From: Bacillus_BD sp963787345
GTDB lineage: Bacteria; Bacillota; Bacilli; Bacillales; Cytobacillaceae
Direction of reading: 5' to 3'
Assembly: GCA_963787345.1 (NCBI GenBank)
Contig: CAWBCW010000009.1
Coordinates: 20,916-84,915 of the forward strand
Length of the DNA stretch: 64,000 nucleotides
The translations under genes and the position numbers were made by a program. The notes under the pieces are model-generated. The model saw nothing but the letters and a program-made list of their open reading frames with translations. It did no database searches and was not told the DNA's origin. Shown here one piece after another: positions 1-8,753 of this stretch (position 1 is its first letter; each line of letters starts with the position of its first letter).

Positions 1-2250
1 TTCAGGGAATAAATAATGGATGACATTCATCGTTAATCGTCGGGATTTTCCTTTGTATGGATAAATATGCATATACATAGATGGATTAAAGTTCGCTTCA
101 ATAATTCCATACGCGTTTTCATGAACTGCAGGAACTTCTGTATTTTCGATAATCAAATCAATCCCACAAATTTTTACCCCGAGCGCCGATACCGCATCCA
201 CTGCTATTTTTTTATAATCATCAGGAATTTGATCGGTCACATCAATTGAATCTCCACCTGTACTAACATTGGAGTTTTCACGCAAATAGATGATTTCACC
301 CTCTTGTGGAACCGAATCCATTCCATATCCTTGCCCTTTAAGCATAAGGTTCTCCAATTCACCCAATTGGATACTTTCTAAAGGGGTTCGATGGTCTCTT
401 CCTCTTAACGGGTCGCGATTCTTTTGCTCTACTAACTCTTGGATGGTATGTTTGCCATCACCTTTAACATTCGCAGGAACTCGTAATAAAACAGCATAAA
501 CTTGGTCATTTAACACAAAAAATCGATATTCTGTTCCATTTATAAATTCTTCTATTAATACAGATGAATCTTCTTTAAATGCGAGCATAAGCGCCTGTTC
601 GTAATCCTCATAATTTGCGCCTTCTTTGAAGATCGATATTCCTAATCCATAGTTTGTTGTTTTCGGCTTCACAACAAAAGCTTTAGTTGAAAAAAGGGCA
701 TAGGAACGTAAGGCTTCATCGATTGTTTGAAACTCCTCACCCTTAGGCACTCGAAATCCATGTTGGTGAAGAATTTTCTTTGTTACCGTTTTATTTTCCA
801 TAATTAAAGTGGAGACATAATTATCTTTACTTGTCATATTTCCATTTTTTACATACTCAACATGATCTTTTAATTTCAGCTTCAAAAATTGATCTTGTCG
901 ATCCAAAATTTCTACTCTGATTCCTTGTTGAATGGCATCAAACATTAAAATCTGAGTGGACAACTCCATATCAGTAAATCCTATTAATTGATAGGGCTTA
1001 TCCCATGCCTTTTTATAATTTTCTTTAGCAATCAATGTAGCCACTTGGCTTTGACTACTTTTTTCACTCTCTTTATAGAGTTTTCCAGCTAAAGTCTTAC
1101 TTGGATCCATTAGCATTTCTTTCAGATGAACAAATAACGTATCGGAGACAGGTAAATCTAAGATTTCTACTAGATGTTCCATCTCATCAATTATCTCTTT
1201 GGCATCCTTTTCAAATTGTGTATGCGCTAATGGATGCTCGAGAGCCACGATTTCATTGTAAGAATCACCCATTTTTACCCACTCATCACAATGATCGCCT
1301 TCATCTTTCCATAGTAAATAAAGTAAGAAAAGATGAAGAAACTCTACTTGTTCAGTACTGATTCCATACATTTCAAAAGGGTTTAAATCGATATTACGCA
1401 ATTCAACATAATCAACACCGCGATCAGCTAAATCTGAAACATGATGCCCACCTCTTAAACGAACAGGTGCATAAAACTCCTTTTCTTCTGAGAGAAGCCC
1501 TCTTTGAACCATGGAAGTAAGATCTGATATATAGCTCTGGATACTACTATACGACACTTGAACATCATCAGAATTAGCATAACCGTATTTACTGCCTCTA
1601 ATGCTTCTTACAGCTTCATTCAAAGAATCATCTTCAAAAAAGTTCTTTTCACTACAAGGAGAAGCTCCATAAAAATAAGTGACTAACCATCGATAGTGTA
1701 AATAGTTTCTTGTAGACTTCAAATAAATTTCCGCTTTAAACTGTTGGTAATCTTTTATCTCCGATTGTAAACTAAATAACACTCTTACCAACTCTTCGCT
1801 GAATTCAAAGTTGAAATGAATCCCACTAACCATTTGTTTGCGACGGCCATAAGAATCTGATAAAGTTTGACGATATCGAACATTTTCGACATTGTCCAAT
1901 TTCGCAATCATAATGTCCTCTTCTTTTTCTGGTAACTGTGGCGGCATGCTTAATGGCCATAGCATTTCATGAGCATCCATGGAACGATAAGCAACATCAT
2001 GAATCGCTGCTAAGTAATTAAACAGATCCTCTGTTGTCTCTGTAACAGGTGTGATTAATTCCATTTGTGTTTCTGAAAAATCTCGTTGAATATAAGGATG
2101 ATCATCTTTTAGCGTAATGCTCTTAGGATGATCTGTTTTAGCTAAATTTCCTGATAAGTCAACTCGATGACTTTCTTTTTCAATCCCATAACGGGCTTTT
2201 AATAAGTATGGTTTCACACGCTCATTGGCTAACATGTTTTTGAAATCCAT
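1..2250 (-). CDS. gshF: Bifunctional glutamate-cysteine ligase / glutathione synthetase GshF (C-terminus cut by window edge)
   Basis: This enzyme makes glutathione in two ATP-dependent steps in the cytosol. The minus-strand frame is open for 750 codons from ATG at 2250 to base 1 with no stop. The N-terminal half is a GshA-type ligase (start MDFKNMLANERVKPYLLKA, then a conserved VRLRGGHHV-like stretch near residue 270). The C-terminal half is an ATP-grasp synthetase, with FVVKPKTTNYGLGISIF and, near the end, GIDLIIEN and NPSMHMHIYPYKGKSRR. GshF proteins are about 750-780 residues, so only a few C-terminal residues are likely missing. A GGGAGGG site lies upstream of the start. A strong hairpin separates it from the upstream fghA, but both run the same way and both belong to glutathione metabolism. 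Most bacilli use bacillithiol, so gene transfer is plausible (inference). Confidence 0.93.
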   Translation of the reverse strand, partial: MDFKNMLANERVKPYLLKARYGIEKESHRVDLSGNLAKTDHPKSITLKDDHPYIQRDFSETQMELITPVTETTEDLFNYLAAIHDVAYRSMDAHEMLWPLSMPPQLPEKEEDIMIAKLDNVENVRYRQTLSDSYGRRKQMVSGIHFNFEFSEELVRVLFSLQSEIKDYQQFKAEIYLKSTRNYLHYRWLVTYFYGASPCSEKNFFEDDSLNEAVRSIRGSKYGYANSDDVQVSYSSIQSYISDLTSMVQRGLLSEEKEFYAPVRLRGGHHVSDLADRGVDYVELRNIDLNPFEMYGISTEQVEFLHLFLLYLLWKDEGDHCDEWVKMGDSYNEIVALEHPLAHTQFEKDAKEIIDEMEHLVEILDLPVSDTLFVHLKEMLMDPSKTLAGKLYKESEKSSQSQVATLIAKENYKKAWDKPYQLIGFTDMELSTQILMFDAIQQGIRVEILDRQDQFLKLKLKDHVEYVKNGNMTSKDNYVSTLIMENKTVTKKILHQHGFRVPKGEEFQTIDEALRSYALFSTKAFVVKPKTTNYGLGISIFKEGANYEDYEQALMLAFKEDSSVLIEEFINGTEYRFFVLNDQVYAVLLRVPANVKGDGKHTIQELVEQKNRDPLRGRDHRTPLESIQLGELENLMLKGQGYGMDSVPQEGEIIYLRENSNVSTGGDSIDVTDQIPDDYKKIAVDAVSALGVKICGIDLIIENTEVPAVHENAYGIIEANFNPSMYMHIYPYKGKSRRLTMNVIHYLFPE

Positions 2251-2314
2251 CGGTTGCTATCCCTCCCGATTAGCCATTTATCAAACAATTTCTTGTTTAA
2301 CATGACTGATTCAT

Positions 2315-2351
2315 AAAAATATCCACATTTAATCGCAATGTGGATATTTTT
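2315..2351 (-). terminator. Perfect 15-bp hairpin terminator between fghA and gshF
   Basis: A 15-bp perfect inverted repeat (2315-2329 and 2337-2351) with a 7-nt loop is bounded by A- and T-runs, so it can work in either direction. It lies after the fghA stop and before gshF, so gshF probably has its own promoter or depends on readthrough. Confidence 0.8.
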
Positions 2352-2383
2352 ATTTACATTCCCTAAGTATGATGAAAAATCGA

Positions 2384-3232
2384 TTAGCTTAAGTGTTTCA
2401 AATGGAAAGCGAAATGATCTTCTAAGAAAGTAGCTATAAAGAAATAGCTATGATCATAACCTTCCATTTTATTATAATTGACTTCTTGATTATTGTCTCG
2501 CGCATTTTTTAGAAAATAAGTTTCCTCTAATTGTTCCGGATAAAAATTATCTTCCGTTCCTTGCGTAATGAGAATAGGAGGCACGTCAGCTTCTTTGACA
2601 AGTTCTGAAGCATCCCATTCTTTCCAAGACGTTTGATCTTCACCTAAATAAGAGGAGAATGCTTTGATTCCCCATGGGACTCTACTAGGACTTAAAATAG
2701 GAGAAAAGGCAGAAATCGCTTTGAATCTTGTCGCATTTTTCATACCAATCACTAAAGCACCATGACCTCCCATTGAATGCCCCATAATACTCTCTTCACC
2801 TGAAAAGTGAGGGATCAATGTTGACGCAATCGCTGCTAATTCTTCCGTTATATACGTATACATGTTGTAATTCTTTGCCCACGGATGTTGTGTTGCATTT
2901 ACATAAAAACCTGCACCTTTTCCAAGATCCCATCCGTCATCATCAGGTACATGTTCTCCACGTGGGGAAGTGTCCGGAATCATAACTGCCACTTGATATT
3001 TTTCAGCCAATCGTTGAAATCCACTTTTTTGACTAAAATTATCATCTGTACATGTTAAACCAGACAGCCACCAAATAAGAGGTATTTTGTTCTTTTCTTT
3101 ATTTGATGGTAAGTAAATACTAAACGTCATCTCGCATTGTAAAACTTCTGAGTAATGAGTATATTTACTTTGTTCTCCACCGAAAGAGCGACGTTTTTCA
3201 ATAAGTTTAAGACTCACGTTCTCACTCTCCAT
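2384..3232 (-). CDS. fghA: S-formylglutathione hydrolase (esterase D family)
   Basis: It hydrolyses S-formylglutathione to formate and glutathione, the last step of glutathione-dependent formaldehyde oxidation. The 282-residue protein is an alpha/beta hydrolase of normal family length. It has the nucleophile elbow GHSMGGHGAL, an acid in QGTEDNFYPEQ and the catalytic His in GYDHSYFF, plus the family signature WWLSGLTCTDDNF. Its start overlaps the end of adhC by 11 nt, so the two are translationally coupled in one operon. The pairing of hydrolase and dehydrogenase makes the assignment firm. Confidence 0.95.
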   Translation of the reverse strand: MESENVSLKLIEKRRSFGGEQSKYTHYSEVLQCEMTFSIYLPSNKEKNKIPLIWWLSGLTCTDDNFSQKSGFQRLAEKYQVAVMIPDTSPRGEHVPDDDGWDLGKGAGFYVNATQHPWAKNYNMYTYITEELAAIASTLIPHFSGEESIMGHSMGGHGALVIGMKNATRFKAISAFSPILSPSRVPWGIKAFSSYLGEDQTSWKEWDASELVKEADVPPILITQGTEDNFYPEQLEETYFLKNARDNNQEVNYNKMEGYDHSYFFIATFLEDHFAFHLKHLS

Positions 3233-4337
3233 ATGTTAAAATTGTACGGATAGACTCGCCCTTATGAAGCAAATCAAACGCCTCATTGATGTCTTTAAAT
3301 TCTAAATGGTGTGTGATAAGCGAATCTAAATCAATTTTACCATTCATATAATCTTCAATCATTCCTGGAAGCTCCGTTCTTCCTTTTACTCCACCAAAGG
3401 CTGATCCGCGCCATACGCGTCCGGTTACTAATTGGAATGGGCGTGTTTGAATCTCTTTCCCCGCACCTGCTACACCGATAATCACACTTTCGCCCCAGCC
3501 TTTATGACAGCATTCAAGAGCAGATCTCATAACTTCAACATTTCCAATACATTCGAAGCTATAATCGACTCCTCCATCTGTCATTTCAACGATGACCTCT
3601 TGGATTGGTTTATCAAATTTAGAAGGATTGACAAAATCAGTTGCTCCCATCTTTTTAGCCAATTCAAACTTATCCTCATTTAAATCAACAGCAATAATAC
3701 GGCTTGCTTTTGCTTGAACCAATCCTTGAATAACGGATAAGCCAATCGCTCCAAGACCAAATACAGCTGTCACAGCGCCTTCTTCTACTTTTGCAGTTTT
3801 ATGTACAGCACCGATCCCTGTCGTAACCCCGCATCCAAATAGACCAACTTTGTCAAGCGGCGCTTCTTTGTCAATTTTTGCTAAAGAGACTTCGTTAACG
3901 ACTGTATATTCACTAAATGTACTTGTTCCCATGTAATGATAAATAGGCTCTCCATTATAAGAGAAACGAGTCGTTCCATCAGGCATTAAACCTTTCCCTT
4001 GAGTTTCTCTTACAGAACTACATAAGTTCGTTTTACCAGAACGACAGAATTTACATTCTCCACATTCAGCTGTGTATAGTGGAATCACATGGTCTCCTGG
4101 TTTTACTGAAGTTACTTCATCTCCTACAGAAACAACAACCCCAGCACCCTCATGACCTAGTACAGCAGGAAATACGCCTTCTGGATCATCACCTGATAAT
4201 GTAAAAGCATCTGTATGACAAACTGAAGTATAAAGTATTTTCACTAATACCTCTTTTGCTTTTGGTTCTTCTACATCTATTTCCACAATTTGAAGTGGTT
4301 CTCCTGGTTTAAATGCAACAGCAGCTCTACTTTTCAA
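3222..4337 (-). CDS. adhC: S-(hydroxymethyl)glutathione dehydrogenase / class III alcohol dehydrogenase
   Basis: It oxidises S-hydroxymethylglutathione (formaldehyde plus glutathione) with NAD+ to S-formylglutathione. The 371 residues match the class III zinc alcohol dehydrogenase length. The catalytic zinc ligands are visible in TSVCHTD and LGHEGAG, the structural zinc in CGECKFCRSGKTNLC, and the nucleotide-binding loop in FGLGAIGL. The start is a TTG (4337) because the family N-terminus MKSRAAVAFKPGEPL begins exactly there and an AAGAAGGGA site precedes it. It is first in the adhC-fghA operon and diverges from an HxlR-type regulator. Confidence 0.95.
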   Translation of the reverse strand: MKSRAAVAFKPGEPLQIVEIDVEEPKAKEVLVKILYTSVCHTDAFTLSGDDPEGVFPAVLGHEGAGVVVSVGDEVTSVKPGDHVIPLYTAECGECKFCRSGKTNLCSSVRETQGKGLMPDGTTRFSYNGEPIYHYMGTSTFSEYTVVNEVSLAKIDKEAPLDKVGLFGCGVTTGIGAVHKTAKVEEGAVTAVFGLGAIGLSVIQGLVQAKASRIIAVDLNEDKFELAKKMGATDFVNPSKFDKPIQEVIVEMTDGGVDYSFECIGNVEVMRSALECCHKGWGESVIIGVAGAGKEIQTRPFQLVTGRVWRGSAFGGVKGRTELPGMIEDYMNGKIDLDSLITHHLEFKDINEAFDLLHKGESIRTILTYGE

Positions 4338-4402
4338 TTGAATCCCTTCTTTCCTGTATTTTATAGTATTTACAATTTACATCATTACATATTATAATGC
4401 AC

Positions 4403-4427
4403 GTGACAATACTGACTTTTTTGTCAC
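4403..4427. promoter_or_regulatory. Candidate operator: GTGACAA-N11-TTGTCAC
   Basis: A perfect 7-bp inverted repeat with an 11-nt spacer lies in the 126-bp divergent region between adhC and the HxlR-type gene, 37 bp before the regulator's ATG. Symmetry and position suit a dimeric winged-helix regulator acting on both promoters. Binding is inferred, not shown. Confidence 0.45.
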
Positions 4428-4463
4428 TATAAACAAAATCATAGTAGAAGGAGGTCATAATAT

Positions 4464-4826
4464 ATGGAATTTTCCTATAAAGATAAAACATTCTTCACTA
4501 GTAAAGACCTGGCCTTATCCGTAATAGGGGGACGTTGGAAAATAGCAATTATATGGTATTTACTCCGACAATCTCCATTACGGTTAAGTGAATTACAAAA
4601 ATTACTTCCCGAGGTCAATCAACGCATGTTAATTAGACAATTAAGAGAATTAGAAGAAGATCATATCATTACTAGAGTGGTGTACCCAGTTGTCCCTCCT
4701 AAAGTGGAGTATGGACTAAGTGAAATCGGTCTTAGCCTAGAACCCGTTGTCACCTCTATCTGTGATTGGGGAGATAACTTTAGAGAGTTTTTGGAAGAAA
4801 ATGCTGATAAAACATCCGTTAAATAA
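4464..4826 (+). CDS. HxlR-family winged-helix regulator
   Basis: This is a 120-residue single-domain DNA-binding protein. The HxlR pattern is clear: VIGGRWKIAIIWYLL, then LRLSELQKLLPEVNQRMLIRQLRELEEDHII and YGLSEIGLSLEPV. GGAGG precedes the ATG. HxlR of Bacillus subtilis activates a formaldehyde pathway, so control of the divergent adhC-fghA operon by formaldehyde is a natural inference. The protein has no cysteine in its N-terminal part and a single one near residue 100 (SICDWG), so any thiol sensing would differ from the N-terminal-Cys mechanism described for B. subtilis HxlR. Confidence 0.88.
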   Translation: MEFSYKDKTFFTSKDLALSVIGGRWKIAIIWYLLRQSPLRLSELQKLLPEVNQRMLIRQLRELEEDHIITRVVYPVVPPKVEYGLSEIGLSLEPVVTSICDWGDNFREFLEENADKTSVK

Positions 4827-4851
4827 CAAACTGCACAAACGGTTATAAAAA

Positions 4852-4900
4852 TGAAAGCCATGAACCACTTGTATGAAGGTGTTTCGTGGCCTTTTTTATG
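4852..4900 (+). terminator. Terminator after the HxlR-type gene
   Basis: An imperfect hairpin (AAGCCATGAACCACTT pairing with AGGTGTTTCGTGGCCT, with some G-U pairs) is followed by a T-run. It lies 26 nt after the stop codon. From here to 5191 no further gene or clear signal was recognised. Confidence 0.6.
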
Positions 4901-5191
4901 TTTCCGAACGATATTTGAAACTATTTTTTGTTTTATAGGAATAGCAATTCCCCTTGTTTCTCCAACTATACTTTATCCTACAAATCAGTTTTCGAGAAGA
5001 ATCATTCCAAAATAAATAAGTAACTACAGAGACTTACTGACAACCCCTACAGTCCCCTACCGCTTTAATAGAGTCTGACCCAAAATTACACAATATAAAA
5101 TTTTGACCTGTCCATCTAGTTATTTAACCAAGCAACAAAACCCATATGACATAACCTAATCCCAACACGATGCTTTGAAGAAAGGGGGAAT

Positions 5192-5674
5192 ATGCGTATG
5201 TACCAATATAGATCTGTAAAATTAAGGAGTCAAAGACAACCATTTCATCACCAAGTTTCGGCATTTCCATTCCATTTACAACAGCATCCAATGCCGCAAC
5301 TTAACCAAATGAATGGCCTTGGAGGACCAGGAGGCTGGAGTGGGCTAATTCATCCAGGAGGTTTAGGGAATGGGAATCTAGGGGGGATGTGGAACCCAGG
5401 AGGTTTAGGGAGCTTCGGTGGTCCAGGACATGGAAATTGGCCTGCACCAGTAAATCAGATGAATGCTCTTGGGCAAATGATGGGTTGGGGAGGTCTTGGG
5501 GGACCGCCTGGCTTGGGAAGTTATGGAAATCCTATGGGCTGGATGGGCTTAGGGAATAACATAGGTCAAGGTCAACCAGGAATGCTTGGCGGATTGCTTA
5601 ACGTTGGAAAAGGGACATTAGGCGGACTGGGAATGCTCAATAATCTAATTAGCCTTGGAAAATTCCTTATTTAA
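5192..5674 (+). CDS. Gly/Met/Asn-rich low-complexity protein
   Basis: I do not recognise this 160-residue protein. A short basic, Gln-rich head (about residues 1-35) is followed by a body rich in Gly, Met, Leu, Asn, Pro and Trp, with irregular GGLG, NPGGLG and GMLGGL motifs, and a hydrophobic tail (LGGLGMLNNLISLGKFLI). AAGGGGG precedes the ATG, with a second ATG two codons later. There is no signal peptide. Composition of this kind is common in spore-coat or surface-structure proteins of bacilli, but nothing nearby confirms that. Confidence 0.65.
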   Translation: MRMYQYRSVKLRSQRQPFHHQVSAFPFHLQQHPMPQLNQMNGLGGPGGWSGLIHPGGLGNGNLGGMWNPGGLGSFGGPGHGNWPAPVNQMNALGQMMGWGGLGGPPGLGSYGNPMGWMGLGNNIGQGQPGMLGGLLNVGKGTLGGLGMLNNLISLGKFLI

Positions 5675-5825
5675 GAAGACTGTGTTACATCTTGTTGTTC
5701 CTTAAACCATCTTATATGTATAGGGTCACTTTGTTACTCCTATCATAATAAAACCCATTCACCCATACACATAAAGCCTATATCAATATCAGCATTAAAC
5801 ATAAATAGAGCCTTTAAGAAAAGAG

Positions 5826-5872
5826 GGGGGATCCCCATCGTCTCAACGTGTTAATGAAACGGGGATCTTTCC
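5826..5872. terminator. Convergent-gene hairpin (GATCCCC...GGGGATC)
   Basis: A GATCCCC/GGGGATC hairpin lies between the Gly-rich gene and the convergent phosphatase gene and overlaps the last codons of the latter. It probably ends transcription from one or both sides. The rest of 5675-5825 shows nothing clear. Confidence 0.5.
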
Positions 5873-6681
5873 CCTAATTCAGTATATTTCATTTCATTTA
5901 CTTCCTGAATTCTCCAATTCCTTCCATCAAATTCAAGTTTTGACACACTACCGTTTCGGCAAATTTCTTTTGGCACTTTACTCGCATCAATTTTTTCAAG
6001 AATGGCGTTAATGGAAATTCCATGGGAAACCACCAGCATATCGCCACCGCCCTGTTGATAGACCTGTTCCGTCATTTCCTTAAATCCGTTGAAGACGCGA
6101 TTTGTTAATTCTTGATAACTCTCCGCCTTACCTGATACATCCAAAACTGAAAGGATATTGGTTAGCTCCTTATATGGATTTTCGCTTCTTATGAAAAGCT
6201 CTCTTCCGTTTTCCAGTTTTAAATGATTAGCGGCTAGCTTCCAAAGTACGCTCATTTTCTCTCCTTCAAATTTCCCGAAATATACCTCGCGTATTTCTTT
6301 GTTTTCAATCAACTGCAAGTCCTTTGCCTTCGTTTCATTTTCCGCTAAAATTAGTCTCGCCGTTTGGATAGCTCTACCACTATCACTCGAATAAGCTGCA
6401 ACAAATGGTATATCTGCTAAACCTCTTCCCGCTTTTTTGACCAAATCTTCACCTGCAGGAGTAAGTGGTCCATCAGCCCAGCCTTGGGCACGTCCCGTAT
6501 GATTCAAAATGGTTTGACCATGGCGAATAAGATAGATAGTTACCTTTCCTGAGTCACGTTGATTGATTGCCGCTTTACTATTGATCGTTCCATTTTCAGT
6601 TGTGGCATCGATTGGGCTTGTGAAGATAGCTAAGCAAATAAGGCTGACAGTCAGAAAAGCAATAAAAAGCCTTTTTTTCAT
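5851..6681 (-). CDS. Secreted histidine phosphatase (phosphoglycerate-mutase-like superfamily)
   Basis: The protein has 276 residues: an N-terminal signal sequence (MKKR, a hydrophobic core to about residue 20, then an ATT/DAT-type cleavage region), then a histidine phosphatase domain from about residue 47. The catalytic LIRHGQT motif places the phospho-accepting His at residue 54. The second catalytic His is in VVSHGISIN. The fold belongs to branch 1 enzymes such as broad-specificity acid phosphatases. The natural substrate cannot be read from the sequence. Export implies phosphate scavenging or processing of an extracytoplasmic phosphoester. It is flanked by terminators and looks monocistronic. 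Confidence 0.85.
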   Translation of the reverse strand: MKKRLFIAFLTVSLICLAIFTSPIDATTENGTINSKAAINQRDSGKVTIYLIRHGQTILNHTGRAQGWADGPLTPAGEDLVKKAGRGLADIPFVAAYSSDSGRAIQTARLILAENETKAKDLQLIENKEIREVYFGKFEGEKMSVLWKLAANHLKLENGRELFIRSENPYKELTNILSVLDVSGKAESYQELTNRVFNGFKEMTEQVYQQGGGDMLVVSHGISINAILEKIDASKVPKEICRNGSVSKLEFDGRNWRIQEVNEMKYTELGERSPFH

Positions 6682-6773
6682 CTTTCCATTTCAACTCCTA
6701 TGTATGAGGCAAACGTAATTAAGAATCAGATAAAGGATAGTTTATTCATATTTAATAAAGTTATCCACACGAA

Positions 6774-6832
6774 AAACAGGGTCTGCCTCTCGCTGCGTTA
6801 ATGCTCTAGCAGACTGGAGGTCAGACCCTTTC
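6774..6832 (-). terminator. Terminator after dctM
   Basis: A GGGTCTG-CCTC / GAGGTCAGACCC hairpin downstream of dctM is followed on the minus strand by a T-run (CCTGTTTTTC). Confidence 0.6.
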
Positions 6833-6850
6833 TTTACTTTCTTCCTTAAG

Positions 6851-8125
6851 CTAAACAAATAATAAGACAATTTGCGGAAGAAACGTGATTAGTAATAAAA
6901 CGATGATCATTGTACCGATATACGGGAGTACAGCTTTTGATAGCGGCCCCATTGAGACACCCGATATACTCGACCCAACAAATAAATTCACTCCTACCGG
7001 TGGCGTAAAATATCCGATCGCCAAGTTTACAATCATCAAGACCCCGAAATGAACAGGATCGTATCCTACTTGAACGACAATTGGCAATAAAATAGGTGTT
7101 AAAATAATTATCGCTGCCAGTGGGTCCATAAACATTCCTATCACTAATAATAATGCCGTAATCAGGAGGATGATGACGATTGGGTTACTTGAGATACCAA
7201 TTAACCAATTGGCAATTTTATTTGGAATCTGTTCGAGTGTTAGTAATCGTCCAAACGCATTCGCTGCACCCACAATAATCAAAACCGTTGATGTCGTTAG
7301 AGCTGACTCATAAATCACTTTCGGTAATTCTTTTAATGGCAGCTCACGATAAATTACCATTGCGGCAAATAGTCCGTATACTACGGCAACTACAGCAGCT
7401 TCTGTTGGCGTAAAGAATCCGCCGTAAATTCCGCCTAAAATAATAACCGGAATTAATAACGCCCATTTTGCATCCCAAATGGATTTTCCAATATTCTTGA
7501 GCGACGTCTTCTCACCCAAGCCTTTATATCCCATTTTCTTCGAGTAGTACCAAGCCCAAATCATCATGGCACCACCAACTAAAATGCCAGGAATAATACC
7601 GGAAATAAATAAATCTCCGATCGAAACACTTGCCGTTACACCAAACATAACCATTGGGATGCTTGGAGGGATGATAATTCCAATGGAACCGGCGGCCGCG
7701 ACCGTTGCTGTCGCAAATCGTCTGTCATATCCTTGTTGAACCATAGCAGGAATCATCACTCCACCAATCGCTGCGACCGTTGCAGGACCCGAACCGGAAA
7801 TAGCTGCAAAGAACATACAGGTAATAATTGTGGCAATCGCAAAGCCCCCTGTTTTGTTACCGACCATTGCACCGGCTACACTAAATAATCTTTGCGAAAT
7901 CCCGCCCTTCCCCATAATTTCCCCTGCAAGAATAAAGAAAGGAACCGCCATTAATGGAAAGGAATCAACAGAAGTAACCAATTCTTTCGCTAAAAACTCT
8001 AACGGCATACTGCCTGAATAAAAAATCGTGATCAGTGTTGCTAACCCGATCGCGATGCCAATCGGCACACTAAGCACTAAAAAAACGGCAAAGCTAATAA
8101 ACAATACGGCCGTAGCTGTCATCAC
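6851..8125 (-). CDS. dctM: TRAP transporter large permease subunit
   Basis: This is the 424-residue membrane subunit that drives sodium-coupled uptake of the solute delivered by DctP. The sequence is almost wholly hydrophobic with about 12 predicted helices. It carries TRAP large-subunit signatures such as AISGSGPATVAAIG, GIIIPPSIPMV, GGIYGGFFTPTEAAVVA and IGYFTPPVGVNLF. It starts 19 nt after the dctQ stop with GGGGG upstream. It forms the membrane complex with the small subunit encoded just before it. Confidence 0.95.
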   Translation of the reverse strand: MMTATAVLFISFAVFLVLSVPIGIAIGLATLITIFYSGSMPLEFLAKELVTSVDSFPLMAVPFFILAGEIMGKGGISQRLFSVAGAMVGNKTGGFAIATIITCMFFAAISGSGPATVAAIGGVMIPAMVQQGYDRRFATATVAAAGSIGIIIPPSIPMVMFGVTASVSIGDLFISGIIPGILVGGAMMIWAWYYSKKMGYKGLGEKTSLKNIGKSIWDAKWALLIPVIILGGIYGGFFTPTEAAVVAVVYGLFAAMVIYRELPLKELPKVIYESALTTSTVLIIVGAANAFGRLLTLEQIPNKIANWLIGISSNPIVIILLITALLLVIGMFMDPLAAIIILTPILLPIVVQVGYDPVHFGVLMIVNLAIGYFTPPVGVNLFVGSSISGVSMGPLSKAVLPYIGTMIIVLLLITFLPQIVLLFV

Positions 8126-8144
8126 GATAACCCCCTATCATCAT

Positions 8145-8654
8145 TTAAGAATAAATCTCTTTTTTGTTATGATCTTTTCCTTTACCTAGAAAAGACTGGA
8201 TTAATTTGACCTGATTCTGAATTAATCGAATCAGAGTAAGCCCCATCCCAACCGGTGTCGCCAAATAAATGTAACCCATTGGAATTTGATTGGCAGGCGA
8301 TTTTTGACCAAATTGTAATAATTGTGTTGCTACTTCATATCCATAAATAATTACAAAAATAGCAAATGCCATAAAGAAAAGATTAGCAACAAATAGTAAA
8401 ACCATTTGACCTTTTTCCTTTAATAAAAATAAAACCGCATCAATCCGTACATGTTTTTGCTCTTTGACCCCTAGACTGATTCCAATATAAATCATCCAAA
8501 TAAAGCAGTAACGCGCCAATTCCTCTGACCATGAGAGGGATTGATCCAACTGTCTCATCACTACTTGTAAAAAAATTACCGCTACCATAATGACAGAAAA
8601 AAAGACTAAAAATACTTTTTCGATATTCTCATCGAGCCAACGAATCACTTTCAT
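8145..8654 (-). CDS. dctQ: TRAP transporter small permease subunit
   Basis: This 169-residue protein has four hydrophobic segments and the DctQ signature RYCFIWMIYIGISLGVKEQKH. It associates with DctM in the cytoplasmic membrane. It is the middle gene of dctP-dctQ-dctM. The C-terminal tail is basic and Lys-rich (GKGKDHNKKE). Confidence 0.92.
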   Translation of the reverse strand: MKVIRWLDENIEKVFLVFFSVIMVAVIFLQVVMRQLDQSLSWSEELARYCFIWMIYIGISLGVKEQKHVRIDAVLFLLKEKGQMVLLFVANLFFMAFAIFVIIYGYEVATQLLQFGQKSPANQIPMGYIYLATPVGMGLTLIRLIQNQVKLIQSFLGKGKDHNKKEIYS

Positions 8655-8698
8655 TGTAATCTCCCTTTTCAGAATAAAATTCTAATCTATTACGAAAA

Positions 8699-8735
8699 AA
8701 AGACTTTGAGGAACTACCCTCTCCTCAAAGTCTTT
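8699..8735 (-). terminator. 14-bp intercistronic hairpin between dctP and dctQ
   Basis: A perfect 14-bp stem (8699-8712 with 8722-8735) is followed on the minus strand by a run of T. It looks like a strong intrinsic terminator but lies inside the operon. It probably lowers dctQM expression relative to the binding protein, or protects the 3' end of the dctP message. Confidence 0.75.
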
Positions 8736-8753
8736 CAATGCTATTACAAATGA

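Noticed and set aside
67..1361. Plus-strand frames over the first 1.4 kb
   Set aside because: They lie opposite gshF, whose 750-codon minus-strand frame covers this stretch completely.
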